This document shows, one piece after another, positions 49,976-59,965 of a stretch of DNA of 64,000 bases (position 1 is its first letter; each line of letters begins with the position of its first letter). The translations under genes were made by a program, and so were the position numbers. The stretch spans positions 75,001 through 139,000 of the forward strand of contig CAUYUJ010012536.1 in assembly GCA_963575745.1 (NCBI GenBank). The letters are read 5' to 3'. The stretch comes from Prorocentrum cordatum (lineage: Eukaryota > Sar > Dinophyceae > Prorocentrales > Prorocentraceae). The notes under the pieces were generated by a model. The model made no database searches. It worked only from the letters and a program-made list of their open reading frames with translations, and was not told the origin of the DNA.

Positions 49976-50150
49976 TCGCCACCATAAAAGGCCCGCAACG
50001 GAACACGCAGGTGACCGATGTGCCCCCGCGAGATCTGGCGCCAGGGGCGCCCGAGGGCCGCGAGGGCCGCGCCTGAACCACAAGCTTCGACGCGGCCCCA
50101 GCGCGGCCACTCGTACCATGAGAAGCTTCGGACAGGAGGGCGGAGGGAGG
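49976..50150. other. No recognisable feature
   Basis: GC-rich single-copy spacer. Confidence 0.4.
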
Positions 50151-50154
50151 GAGA

Positions 50155-50345
50155 GCGGGAGTCCCTTGCCCATTTCGGCACATCTCTCACGCGCATCGTG
50201 GCCACGGAGGTGAGCTCCACCCATTGCGCCAGCGGGTGCGTTCGCATCACGTCCCCGCGCCCATGTCGGTACACCCCTCACACCTTACGTGGCCCCACAT
50301 GGAGCTCCACCTCTTGCCACCAAGGGGTGCGCTCGCATGGCGGCT
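50155..50345 (-). repeat. 89-bp repeat, locus 3, two diverged units in reverse orientation
   Basis: Read on the minus strand, the units contain the GTGGAGCTCC..GTGGGGCCACG, GTGTGAGGGGTGT.CCGA.ATGGG and GCGAACGCA blocks of the arrays at 0-1.2 and 5.5-6.8 kb. This shows the unit is dispersed as well as tandem. Confidence 0.7.
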
Positions 50346-50466
50346 TCGCCCCCCTCTCTTCGGAACACCTCCCCCCCCAACACTCGCCGTGGCTCGAACG
50401 TCCATCCCCCGTGCATATTTTGCTTTCGTTTGCCGGTTTTTCCGCAAGATGACCCTCGATGGACCC

Positions 50467-50590
50467 CCGATGTTATGATATTTTCACAACGTCGACCCCC
50501 AGGACCGGTCTTTCATCCTGAGTCGTTTTCTGACAGTTCCGAGGCCTGGTAAGGGCCCCCTGGAGCCGAAAATAGTGAAGAACCTCCCCC
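50467..50590. repeat. Family N dispersed repeat, copy 2
   Basis: Homologous to 15662-15815 (CCCCCAGGACCGGTCTTTCATCC and GGAGCCGAAAATAGTGAAGAACCTCC). Confidence 0.6.
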
Positions 50591-50848
50591 CCCCCACCCT
50601 CCGAGGAAGGGAGGGGGGGATCCCTCCCCCTAGTGCTCCTCGATGGTCGTCGCCGAGGAAAGGGACACACGTCCGAGCGATGCCAAGCCCAACGTCCTCC
50701 TCGTCTGCCCTGCGGCAGGCGACGAGCTGCGGCTGTCCCCCGGTGAGGAGCGTCCCCCCTTCGGCAGCGCCTATACGCGGAACCCCGAAGGACTTTCGAG
50801 CAGCGGCCCGCTCGCAGACCTGGCAGATCAGGCAGTTGCGACTAATGC

Positions 50849-50970
50849 GGGATGACGATTAATACAAAAAATTGGGGGGAACGATTAAAATAATAATTTT
50901 CTGACTGGAGGAGAACGATGAAAAGAAATAGTCTTCCAGCCCGCGGCCGGTTTTTTCTAATCGTCATCCC
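50849..50970. mobile_element. Small inverted-repeat element (GGGATGACGATTA ends)
   Basis: GGGATGACGATTAATA at 50849 is mirrored by TAATCGTCATCCC ending at 50970. The 122-bp unit has an AT-rich interior with two more AACGAT(TA/GA) words. Another end-like copy (TTAATCGTCATCC) lies at 51007. Confidence 0.6.
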
Positions 50971-51033
50971 GGGCGCCGCCGCGTGAACACGACCCCCGGT
51001 CATTTATTAATCGTCATCCTCCATTAAGCCAGG

Positions 51034-51345
51034 ACGAGGAAAACGTCGGGTGAGGATAGATCGAGCATTCCTGAGATCCGGCGGCTCTGGGGGATGCATC
51101 GGGCGCCGCGGCCTTCTCAGAGTGTCCCATCTCAGCGGTGGACAAACCTCCCTTTTGTAGACCTCCCCTCAGTGGACCGAAACCGACGGACCTGGAGCCG
51201 CAACAATGACGGCCGCGACGCCCTCTCGCGAAACGAAAACGGCCAATTCCTTAGTCGACGTGTCAGGGTAGGAGGTCTGTCCACCCCCGACCATCACGCT
51301 CTGAAAGCGTTCCGGATCGCTCTGGGACGGATTCGTCCTCGCCCT
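51034..51345. repeat. Dispersed duplication, copy 2, interrupted by an inverted-repeat element
   Basis: Partner of 49844-49975. Here the homology is split: a 149-bp element at 51137-51285 with ends GGTGGACAAACCTCC and GGAGGTCTGTCCACC separates the left (51034-51130) and right (51298-51345) parts. Confidence 0.65.
51137..51285. mobile_element. 149-bp inverted-repeat element
   Basis: 15-bp terminal inverted repeats with one mismatch (GGTGGACAAACCTCC / GGAGGTCTGTCCACC). Its insertion splits a duplication that is intact at 49.9 kb. Confidence 0.65.
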
Positions 51346-51870
51346 GCTCGTCCTAGCCCCGCCCGAGCAGTGGAACTCGCCTGCCGGGGGGGAATCCCTC
51401 GTCGCCGCGGCTGCGCGCGGCGCAAGCACCTGGCCTCGAGGGACACCTGGACAAGCCGGGGGGCCGATCTGACTGGGCGCTGCCCAGAACTCCGGAGGGG
51501 GGGGGGGGGGAGGGCCAGTGGCATGGGAAGGGGGAGGCGAAGGACCACCAGGAGGACGAGGACATTCACAGTCAATGTGCTACCAGCCCCTCCTGGCTCC
51601 AGAGCGGTCCTCATCTCAGCGCCTTGGCTGTAGGGGGCGAAGGAGGGAGGGGAGGAGAAGGAGGAGGAGCAGGAGGAGGAGGAGCAGGAGGAGGAGGAGG
51701 AGGAGGAGGAGCAGCATGAGCAGCAGGAGAGGCAGCAGCAGCAGCAGCAGCACGGCGACCTTGTCCAAACAGCCTTCTTAAGAACTGCTTGCACGGGTCC
51801 ACAATGCCAGGCGAGTTTCAGCACTCTGACTGCGACGCTCAGCCACGGAAGCATGGCGCTTCGCCCCAAT
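51346..51870. other. No supported gene; GGA/GCA microsatellites
   Basis: GGAGGAGCAGGAGG words at 51640-51715 and (GCA)n at 51727-51755. Confidence 0.5.
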
Positions 51871-51876
51871 CTTGGC

Positions 51877-52118
51877 GACCCGAAAGGGGGTCCAGCTGCA
51901 AGGGGGTGGTGCAATAGATTTGGGGCAATTGTATTGCAGACGTATTGCGCTGGAGAATTGTGTTGCATTGTATTGCAACTAATGTATTGCACGCGAAAAT
52001 CCAGCAATACATTTGCGCCCCAGAATGTATTGCACGCCCTAAATGTATTGCAATCCAACAAATCTATTGAACCAAATCTATTGCACCACACCCTTGTCGC
52101 TGGACCCCCTTTTGGGTC
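51877..52118. mobile_element. 242-bp element with ~44-bp inverted ends and ATTGCA subterminal repeats
   Basis: Left end GACCCGAAAGGGGGTCCAGC..AAGGGGGTGGTGCAATAGATTT pairs with right end AAATCTATTGCACCACACCCTTG..GCTGGACCCCCTTTTGGGTC. The interior holds at least ten TATTGCA/TGCAATA words in both orientations. There is no coding capacity, so it looks like a non-autonomous DNA transposon. It sits directly before LINE-derived sequence. Confidence 0.85.
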
Positions 52119-52129
52119 AACCCGACCAA

Positions 52130-53095
52130 TAGCTTTTGAAGCTCACTTTTGATATCTCGCTACGCTCTTCAGCACGCTGCCGAAAGCCTCTCGGCAGCTC
52201 GCCGTCGTCCTGCAGCCAGCTGTCACCGATCTGGGGTACGAGCGCACTGGTATACTCGCTGCTGCCAGGGATTGCCTCGGCCGGCCAGCTGCGAGCGGAG
52301 CCTTCCTCGACGCGTGGGGGATGCCCCAGGCGGGGCCTGATGAGCAGACGGTTGCCCACGCGTTTTCGCTCGAGAACGCTGTAGCTGCAGGCGTCGCGCT
52401 GCGGCACCACCGAAAATGGTGGATGCTTCGAGCGGCCGATGCCGCTCTTTCCGCCAGAACGCCTGGGCAGCGGAATCACTGGCTGTCCGGAGGCGGCCCC
52501 GAAGGCGGGCCCGGATCTGCGGCCCATGCCACATGGGATTTGGCTCCCTGGTCGGAAGATGAGTTCCGCTTCAAATTCCGCCGGCGTCTCCGGCTTCCAC
52601 AGTTTGGCGTTGCATGTTTATGCCAGCACCGGACGCGTGCTGGCATGGTCTGTGGCACCCACTTGACGAGCATGGAGATCACGCGACCTCATGCATGGTC
52701 GGAGGGGCCCACAACCGTCTGCACGATGGAGTGTGCGATGAGCTCGCGACGTCTGCTCGCACAGCTGGTCTTGCAGCAACGCGCGAGGTTGTGCTTCCAG
52801 AGCTTGCTACTGATTCCATGCGCGAACCGCGCGTGGACGTCCAGCTCTGGGGCCACTGCTCGCTACCGGTTTTCCACGGCGACGCCCGTGTCGTTAGCAC
52901 ACACAACCGCCGCGGCCCTTCGGCGACCGCCGGTGCTGGAGCGACCGCTGCCGAGGCTGCGAAAGCCACGAAATACAGAGCTCGTGGAGGTACCAGCGTG
53001 CCCTCCTCCTCCTCCTCCTCCTCCTCCTCCTCCTCCTCCTCCTCGAATACAGAGCTCGTGGAGCTATACCAGCGTGCAGGGCCTTGCACTTGAGC
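52130..53095 (+). pseudogene. Degenerate C-terminal part of a non-LTR (LINE-type) retrotransposon polyprotein
   Basis: One frame (to ~52650) reads QPAVTDLGYERTGI..., EFRFKFRRRLRLPQFGVACL, CQHRTRAGMVCG. It then continues in another frame as LDEHGDHATSCMVGGAHNRL, HDGVCDELATSARTAGLAAT, EPRVDVQLWG. The Cys..Cys..His..Cys pattern around HGDHATSC, followed by an RHD/LHD helix and a terminal DV motif, is what follows reverse transcriptase in many LINE polyproteins. The frame change near 52640-52670 and the missing RT domain mark it as a dead fragment. A TCC tract follows at 53000-53043. Confidence 0.6.
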
Positions 53096-53285
53096 TCGGC
53101 GGGCGGCAACCGGGCCGCAGATGCCGCGTCTGCTGCAGCCTGCTGAGCCTCACCCGGCACCAGGGCCACCTCCGTGGCACGGGGTGCGCGCGGTCGCCCT
53201 TGCGCGATTGGAGGCAGCGCAGTGCCCTCCTTCTGGGGCGAGCCGCTGCGGCGCTCGTCTCCTCTGCTACCGCACCAGTGGCCCA
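53096..53285. other. Unassigned spacer
   Basis: Open on both strands; AGTGGCCCA at 53277-53285 is the left target duplication of the next element. Confidence 0.4.
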
Positions 53286-53491
53286 AGAGCTGGGGGAGCA
53301 AAAAGTGGCATACACATAAAAACTCAGAGGTCCGCGCAGATTTCTCGGATCGGCGCGGGGGCCCCCCGGCGGCGCCTCCGGCGCCGTCCCTGGCGCGCGG
53401 AGCGCGCCAGGGAGGGGGATCCAGCGCCGATCCGAGAAATCCGCGCGGACCTCCGAGTTTTTATGTTTATGTGACTTTTTGTTCCTCTGAT
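53286..53491. mobile_element. Family A element, copy 7, 206 bp with 9-bp near-perfect target duplication
   Basis: Bounded by AGTGGCCCA (53277-53285) and AGTGGTCCA (53492-53500). It has the same length as the copy at 48.7 kb. Arms TACACATAAAAACTCAGAGG.. and ..CCTCCGAGTTTTTATGTTTA pair; the two internal hairpins are in the opposite order to the 48.7-kb copy. The boundaries do not look like a splice pair on either strand. Confidence 0.85.
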
Positions 53492-53500
53492 AGTGGTCCA

Positions 53501-53850
53501 GTGGTGCGCATGTTAGTCTTCAGGTGTTCAAAGTAAAACTTGTCCGCGCAGATGTGCCCGAAGCAGCAGCAGCAGCAGCAGAGGAGAAGCAGCCGGGCGA
53601 GGAGCTCACGCTGCAACTAAAGGGAAACGCCTCTGTCCTGTCACCGGCGGTCGTTTAATCTGTCCGACGCGGGTTCGACGCGGGCTCGGCATGAGATCGA
53701 CGTAGATTCGTCGCAGACTCGACGCGAGTGGCGACGCGACGTGACACACGAAGCCCTTCAAATCCGCCACCGTTCCTCCAGGCACCCTCAGCTACCTGCG
53801 AGCTCCCTGCATTGAGTGTGTAATTATTCTTTGAGGGGCTCACAGCCCAC
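53501..53850. other. No supported gene
   Basis: A short (GCA)n tract at 53560-53582 and GACGCGxxTCGACGCG words at 53660-53745. Confidence 0.4.
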
Positions 53851-54270
53851 AGCCCGCAATTCTGGGCGCTCCTGGACGCTCTTGGGAGCTGCCGGGGGGT
53901 CCCCGCGCGACTTTTTTCGGAAGCCAAGAGCGTGCTGCGCGGGCCATGCACGTCCAACGTGGCCTAGGATGGCCTGGAAGACCGTCCTGGAGCCCTCTTG
54001 AGCGCCTCCTGGGCCGTCTTGGAGGCCCATGCGGCGCAAGAAGCCAAAATTAGCAAAACCCATTGGCATTACGTACAATATTCTCGGCCGTCAGAGCGTC
54101 CAAGACGACCCAAAGAGGCGCCCAACCTCGCCTGGAAACTGGCCAATAGCTCCCAAGAGGGACCCAGGAGGCCCCCAAGACAGCCCCAAGAGGGGGGAAC
54201 ACGAACTGACATTTTGAGCCCTCCACCCCAGGATGGCCCCAAGATCCCACCAGAGGCCCCCGAGGTGCAC
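53851..54270. repeat. Family D element, copy 3 (partial)
   Basis: GCAATTCTGGGCGCTCCTGG, GAGCGTCCAAGACGACCC, GGGAACACGAACTGACATTTTGAGCCCTCC and CCCAGGAGGCCCCCAAGA follow the order of anchors in copies 1 and 2. Confidence 0.6.
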
Positions 54271-54392
54271 CAAAGAGGCCGTCGTCCGCGTCGTCGTCCT
54301 CATCGTCGACGGCGCGGTCACGGCCACTCGTCGTACTCGTCCTCGTCGTCGTCGTCTTCGTTGTCGTCGGCGGCGTCGTCGGCGTCGTCGTG

Positions 54393-54438
<46 letters not shown>

Positions 54439-54450
54439 GATGCGCGCGTG
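54271..54450. repeat. (GTC)n / (CGT)n tract
   Basis: CGTCGTCGT words, then CGGCGG. Confidence 0.85.
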
Positions 54451-54700
54451 GGCAACGGCGACCGCGCGCGGCGTGCTGAGCGCCGTGCCCCGCAGCGGCC
54501 GAGGGGCTCTCGGGGATGGCGGCCATGGCTGGCGGGCTCTCCGCCAAGGCCGCAGGCCTGGCGGCCCTCGCCCTTATCGTGGCCGTCGTCCCTCTTCGGC
54601 TCTTGTCCCTCGTCCCTCGCCCCTCCCTCTTACGCCCTCCGCCTCCCGCTCCGCCTCCTCCCACTACCCTCGTCCTCCTCGCCTCTGGAACCCTGGCCGT
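54451..54700. other. GC-rich spacer, no supported gene
   Basis: Ala/Arg-rich frames only. Confidence 0.4.
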
Positions 54701-54704
54701 CACG

Positions 54705-55260
54705 CCGCGCACACTCGGCTCAAACATCTGCAGCAGACTCCCCGACGGAGGGCGTATCCTTTTCGACATGGAGCGTTCGCTTTAGCACCGCGCGCATTCT
54801 TCTTAAATGCGTGCAGCAGCTTGTGGGATGGAGCGCGGTTCCTTTTTTCCGAAATGGAGCTGCCACCCTAAGCCTGCAACGGCCTCCAGGATGGATGGTG
54901 GCTCCCTCTCAAAATGGGTCTGTCGCCTCAGCGCCGCGCGCATTCGTGCTGAACGCTTTAAACAACAATTGCAGGGCCAATAGGCGGTTCATTTTCAAAG
55001 TGCGGCTCTCACTGACGACGTTTGAAACCGAGAGACCAGAAGCTTGAACATGTGCAACAGCTGCACGAAAAAAAACGGATGCCCCTTTCAAACTTTGGCC
55101 TTCGCTCGAGACTTTTCTACATGAGAAAGCAAGCCACTTGAACAGATGGTAGATCTGCACGAACGGAGGGCGGCTCATCTTCAAAACGGGGCTCTCGCTT
55201 GAGACGTCCTCGGCACGCATGGCCAGAAGTGGCAACTTGTGCAAGAAATGTACACCAGTT
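54705..55260. repeat. Family O irregular tandem repeat, locus 1
   Basis: Recurring words: CAGCAGACTCCCCGACGGAGG / GCAGCAGCTTGTGGGATGGAG, CCTTTTTTCCGAAATGGAGC / CTCAAAATGGGTCTGTCGCC, and GCACCGCGCGCATTCTTCTTAAA / AGCGCCGCGCGCATTCGTGC. Sub-units are about 60 and 120 bp. Related sequence lies at 57775-58150. Confidence 0.55.
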
Positions 55261-55535
55261 CTTCCAACACTGGGATCTCTCTGGGCCCCTCGCTGAATTG
55301 TATCATTGTGCATGTGCGTGTTCCTTCTGACCCGGTGGAAAAATGCACGGCAATTATTTCACGTTTCGCGCAGAGCTCCCGCCTGCATGGCAAATCCGTA
55401 GGGCGCTGGTCTACCAAGGGGGCATGAAAGAGGGCGCTTCTCGAAGCGGAGAGGAAAGCTTGAAGGGGCTTGTGGCAGGGGCACATGGGACGGGAGAGGG
55501 TAAATTGTCGCATCTTGGGTTCACTCCGCCTCATC
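55261..55535. other. No recognisable feature
   Basis: Single-copy spacer before a CTTC microsatellite. Confidence 0.4.
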
Positions 55536-55539
55536 CACT

Positions 55540-55637
55540 CTCATTCCTTCCTTCCTTCCTTCCTTCCTTCCTTCCTTCCTTCCTTCCTTCCTTCCTTCCT
55601 TCCTTCCTTCCTTCCTTCCTTCCTTCCTTCCTTCCCT
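55540..55637. repeat. (CTTC)n microsatellite
   Basis: About 24 pure CTTC tetranucleotides. ORFs across it encode LPSF or GRKE repeats and are artefacts. Confidence 0.98.
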
Positions 55638-55938
55638 CCGCGCCGCTGAATGCCGCCCCAGTCGGGCCGCGCGCCCAGCCAGGCCGCCCGCCGCGGGCTC
55701 TCATCCCGAGCCGTGCCCGCCAGCTGCCCCTTCCCGCGGCCGGGGTACGTGTCCGCTGGAGCCCGACGCTGGAGCGGGGGGCACCTCGCCCACGGGGCCC
55801 CCGGGAGAAAGGGGTACCACCCGGCGGCCCCCGCATGCTGGGAACCGGCGGGGTGCCGCAGGGGCGGGGGCCTTCCGCAGCCCCAGGGTCGGCCGGGTGC
55901 TGCGCGGGAGCGGGTCTGTTCCTTAGTGACGTCAGGGG
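55638..55938. other. GC-rich spacer, no supported gene
   Basis: Several open frames; no domain. Confidence 0.35.
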
Positions 55939-56131
55939 GACGTAAGACCTGGGTACAGGGGACCCGGAAATCCCCGACGAGGTCGTCAACAAAAATGACG
56001 AGGCCGAGCCTGCATTTTGACGAGGCCTCCCGCTGCAGACATCCCTTGAGACTCCTCCTCGTCAAAATCCGAGGCGCGGTCGTCAAAAAACGATGGCGAA
56101 CCCGAGTCCTGGCAAACCCGGGTCTTACGCT
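55939..56131. mobile_element. Family K inverted-repeat element, copy 2
   Basis: GACGTAAGACCTGGGTAC at the left is mirrored by ACCCGGGTCTTACG at the right. The core GTCGTCAACAAAAATGACGA, CTCCCGCTGC, CGTCAAAATCCGAGGCGCGG, TCGTCAAAAAACG matches 17101-17471 without the CCT expansion. Confidence 0.7.
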
Positions 56132-56710
56132 CCCCCGATAATGGTTTTTGCTTCCCGGCGGTCCCCCCAACGCAAAGCTGGTGGAGCGCCGCGCAGGAAT
56201 GGCCCCTGGCAGCTCCGTGGGGGCGAGGTGCTTCGCGGTGGGCATGGATCCCCTGGCCCTGCAGGATCCTGCAGCGTCTGGCACTCTGACTGACCCACGT
56301 CTGCATTGACCCCCGTCCCTCGAGCCGCGAACGGCACTCCGCGGACCCGCGCCGGAGCAGAGTCGGATCCGGTGCGGTGGCCCCGGCAGCCCTCCCAGCG
56401 AGTGGATGGGCCCCTCGCCGCTGGGCTCTCGTGCGGCCTCCCAGGGCGCAGGCAGACGGTCCCCTGGGCGGAGCTCACGGCCTTTGCGGGGGCCCTCGAG
56501 CTCAGCCGTTGCCCGCTCAGGTCCGTTTCGGGCCAGGAGCCTGCGCGAGGTCCACGCCCCCCGGGACTTGTCGTGGGCGGCGGGGAGCAGGCGTGCGGAC
56601 GAGCTGGCGGGCCGAGCTGCGGCGACAGCGCGGGCCGAGTTCGCGCGCCACTCTCCCGTCGCAGAGGTGGCGGACGTGGAAGCCCTTCGGGAACCCTTCT
56701 GACGGCGTGC
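56132..56710. other. Unassigned region with a family L segment
   Basis: 56255-56320 (CTGCAGGATCCTGCAG... CGTCTGCATTGACCCCC) matches 25573-25634. The rest has open frames on both strands without domains. Confidence 0.35.
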
Positions 56711-57060
56711 GCAAGGTGGTCGGGCCTGTTTCGCACAAGACATTCTCGCAACTCTGAGCTCCCAGATGCCGCGCAAGAGGTAGTCCAGCCTGGGGGCCCA
56801 GAAGACCACATGTTACATATCCTCCCTGGGACCCTGGGAGCCCGCCTGAGACATCCTCAAACTTCTGAGCTCTGAGATGCCCTGCGCGAGGTGGTCTGGC
56901 CCGTCTCGCCTGAGACATTCTCGCAACTCTGAGCTCCCAGATGCCGCGCAGGAGGTGGTCCGGCCTGGGGGCCCAGAAGCCCACATGTTACCTATCCTCC
57001 CGGGGACCCCGGGAGCCCCAGGAGGCCCCAGAGAGCTCCAGGAGGCCGCAGGACGCCCCT
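56711..57060. repeat. Two tandem copies of a 175-bp unit
   Basis: GGTGGTC.GGCC.GT.TCGC, AGACATTCTCGCAACTCTGA, GCTCCCAGATGCCGCGCA, TGGGGGCCCAGAAG.CCACA, TGTTAC.TATCCTCCC.GG repeats from 56711 and 56886. Each unit contains a second, shorter echo (GAGACATCCTCAAACTTCTG). Confidence 0.8.
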
Positions 57061-57480
57061 CGCCGATCTGTGGGCCAGGTCTCGGCCCTCCGACACGCAC
57101 CCCGGTCGGCCGCCGAAATCCGAACTGGCCACGACTGGCCCAGGATTGGCAGCGTGTCTGCGCAGGAAATACACACTGGTCGTACAACGCGAGCGTCTCC
57201 TCGCCACGGCCCCGACGGTGTGTGCCGTTGCCCCTCCGTGCCCCGCTGGGGTGCAGGCGGATGCTGGGAGGCAAGGCGCTGTGTGACTCACACGTCGTAC
57301 ATAGCTGCGTTGGGTATACACTTGCGGTATACAGCAGGCGCGGGCGTACATCTACAACCGAGCCGCGCAACTTTCTGACCCAGCGAAGAGCTGTCAGTCC
57401 CAAGGGACCCAACTATGGCCCGCGTAGCTACAGGCCTATACGCTCACCCTCAGGGCACGCCCGCAAAGGTTAGAAATGCA
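57061..57480. other. No supported gene
   Basis: Open frames without domains; ends in lower-GC sequence. Confidence 0.35.
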
Positions 57481-57487
57481 AATCTGG

Positions 57488-57522
57488 TCGACTTGAAACA
57501 CTTACATGGTTTCAAGTTTCGA
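57488..57522. repeat. Short hairpin
   Basis: GTCGACTTGAAAC, an 8-base loop, then GTTTCAAGTTTCGAC. Confidence 0.6.
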
Positions 57523-57774
57523 CTTCCGTTGTGGCATTGTCTTGGCGTATGAACGTCCACGTGGTGTCGACGTTCTACTCCTCCTACTCCTCCTCATCCC
57601 CCCCGTCCCTATGAGTAACTCCGCCTGTTCGCTGCAACAGACGAATCAGGAGAGCGGGCTGGACTGTGGCGCGTGAAACCTCATCACTGTCTGCGATCCT
57701 GGAGATTACCACTGGCTGGCAGCTACAAGGATAAATAGAGGGACGCCTCAGCGCTTTGCGCAGGACTGGCAGAT

Positions 57775-58150
57775 TTCGGAATGGTTCCAGCAACTGCGAA
57801 GATGGACGGCGGGTCGTTTCCCTCAAACACATCTTCGCCGTAACTCCGCGCACTTTCGCCGCCAAACACCATCAGTTAGGAGGGCGGGTTGCTCCCCAAA
57901 AGTGGATCTCGCCGAAGCGCCGAGCGCATTCTTCTGAAACGCTGGCAACAGATGTAACTATGGAAGGCGGTTCCGTTCTGGAGCCGGGCTGTCTCTTGAA
58001 ACGTCCAAGCAGCACACCGCCCGAAACTCCCGAGTTGGCAACACGTGCACGGAGTGATGCCGTCCCCTGAGCAAAGCGGGGTTCCCACCTGCGGCTTCCT
58101 CGTGCAGGCTGCCGCGGGTGGAGGTTCATTTCGAGAACGCCGCTCTCACT
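57775..58150. repeat. Family O irregular tandem repeat, locus 2
   Basis: CTGCGAAGATGGACGGCGGGTC, GCCGAGCGCATTCTTCTGAAACG, GGCAACAGATGTAACTATGGAAGG and TCTCTTGAAACGTCC echo the words at 54.7-55.2 kb. Confidence 0.5.
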
Positions 58151-58374
58151 GGGCACCGCCGCACCGCCTCGCTCCTTGTCGCTCGCTCTTCTCCCCCCCG
58201 GCTCCGGGTTCGTCCTGGTCCCCAGGTGCCGTTCCCTCTTCTGCCTGCTGTTGCTCTTCTGGGTCGTCCACCCCGGGGGCCGCATTGCGGGCAGGGCGCG
58301 CATGGGCCCATTTTCGACATCCCTTGCCTGTGGCGTCAAAATCGCCCCGCAACCATCCGAAAGGGCTTCCAGAC

Positions 58375-58585
58375 AATGCAAGAAAAGCCCCATGACAGCC
58401 CAAGATGGCCCCAAGACAGCCTCCGAAGCATTTCAAATCGTGACCCGGTCATTCAGAGTCCGCGGTTGGAGGCAGGGTGGCCCCCAGAAGACGCCCATGA
58501 GGCCTCCAGAAAGCCTCAAGAAGCCTGAAACAACTTTTGTGAGGCCCCCAGAGGCTCTCCAGGGAGGAGCCTCCGCAAAAAGAGT
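58375..58585. repeat. Family D fragment
   Basis: CCCAAGATGGCCCCAAGACAG, GAGGCCTCCAGAAAGCC and similar words. Confidence 0.45.
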
Positions 58586-59060
58586 TGAGGAGGACGGCGA
58601 GAATACGCAGGGTATGGCGAGAATGAGGAACCATACACACAGAGGCTGGATAACGAATAATATTATTATAACGGCGATGGCGATAAAGGCAACAAGGAGT
58701 TATCGCTAACGTGTCGGCTTGACCTCCCTGTCATTTCGCCTGCATACCAAACTTCAAGGACCAAAGTGCATGGCGCGAAGAACGCCAATGCAGTATTTCA
58801 TCTATTTAAAGTATATATTTCTACAGACACACGTATTAGAATTACTAGTAATATTCGTATCATCATTATTATTATCGTTTGTTTAATATGTATACATATA
58901 CACACGTAGCACCCCGCAGTTGCGGAGAAGAGGGATGGGGGGCGGCGGAGACGTCGGCAGTGTGCGAGGCTCTGAAGAAGCCTGCCGCAGGCGCCTAATT
59001 GTTACAAGCTATACAACGAGCCCGCCGCAGGCGCCGATATTTTTCGTTAAAGCAATGTGG
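58586..59060. other. AT-richer spacer
   Basis: Includes AATAATATTATTATAA (58663), TATATTT and TATACATATACACAC words. GCCGCAGGCGCC occurs twice (58985 and 59023). No gene is seen. Confidence 0.45.
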
Positions 59061-59130
59061 GTGGATCGCGGGTTGGTCGCGAGAGGGTCGCGGGAGGGTC
59101 GCGGGTGGGTCGCGGGCCAGGTCGCGGGTT
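59060..59130. repeat. GGGTCGCGGG minisatellite
   Basis: About six units of 9-10 bp. Confidence 0.8.
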
Positions 59131-59319
59131 GACGACGGCAACAAACAGCAACAGTTCGCTGCGCGGAACCTCACTTCAGCCATGCTCCCAGGGACAGTGC
59201 ATGGCCGTGTGGCCCCATCACTGGCAACAAACATATAGAAGCAAAGCAACAAAGAGGACACACACACACACCGTCTGCCCGCTACCCCGCAGGGTGCGGG
59301 CACCACCTGGCCCCGCCGC

Positions 59320-59630
59320 CGGAATAGGAGGAATAGGAGGAATAGGAGGAATAGGAGTAGGAGGAGGAGGAGGAGGAGCAGGAGGAGGAGGGGGAGGAGG
59401 AGGAGGAGGAGGAGAAGGAGGAGGGATAGGAGGGATAGGAGGGATAGGAGGAATAGAGGCAGGACCTCCCACCGAGAGCCGTGCCTCCCGCCGGGGAGAG
59501 AGCGATGCCGCAGGGCTCCCGGGGGCGGGCCTCGGCGCCGTTGGCCACCCACGGGACTGAGCGGGGCCTCCTCCTCCTCCTCCTCCTCCTCCTCCTCCTC
59601 CTCCTCCTCCTCCTCCTCCTCCTCCACCTC
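59320..59630. repeat. GGAATAGGA and GGA repeats, then (CCT)n
   Basis: GGAATAGGA units at 59325-59360 and 59425-59455, GGA triplets between them, (CCT)n at 59566-59627. Confidence 0.85.
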
Positions 59631-59965
59631 GCGGGCCCAACGCAAGCGCGGAGCCGCCCTTGGAGGCCCATGGCACACGAAGGGTACATGCCCGACCTGG
59701 GCGGAGGGCACCCGGAAGGGGAGGGTGCGTGGCGGCATCGCTGGTGCACCCTGGGTGTGCTCTGGCCGTCGTCCTCCTGCTCCTCCTCCATCGCCCCTCT
59801 TCCAACTCCCCGAGCCCTCCTCCTGCTGCCGCTGGTCCTCCCACCCTCTTCCCTCCGCCTGCCCCTCGCGCTACCCCTCCCCGCCCGCCCCCTGTTCCTC
59901 CCATCGGGCGCACGCTAGCATGGATTAGGAATCCGTGGATCTGGCGCGTCGGCGCCACCAGATCT
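59631..59965. other. GC-rich spacer, no supported gene
   Basis: Pro/Ser-rich open frames only. Confidence 0.35.

Noticed and set aside
58860-58915. Telomere-like or origin-like AT repeats
   Set aside because: Only short TATACATATACACAC words; no telomeric unit and nothing specific to origins.
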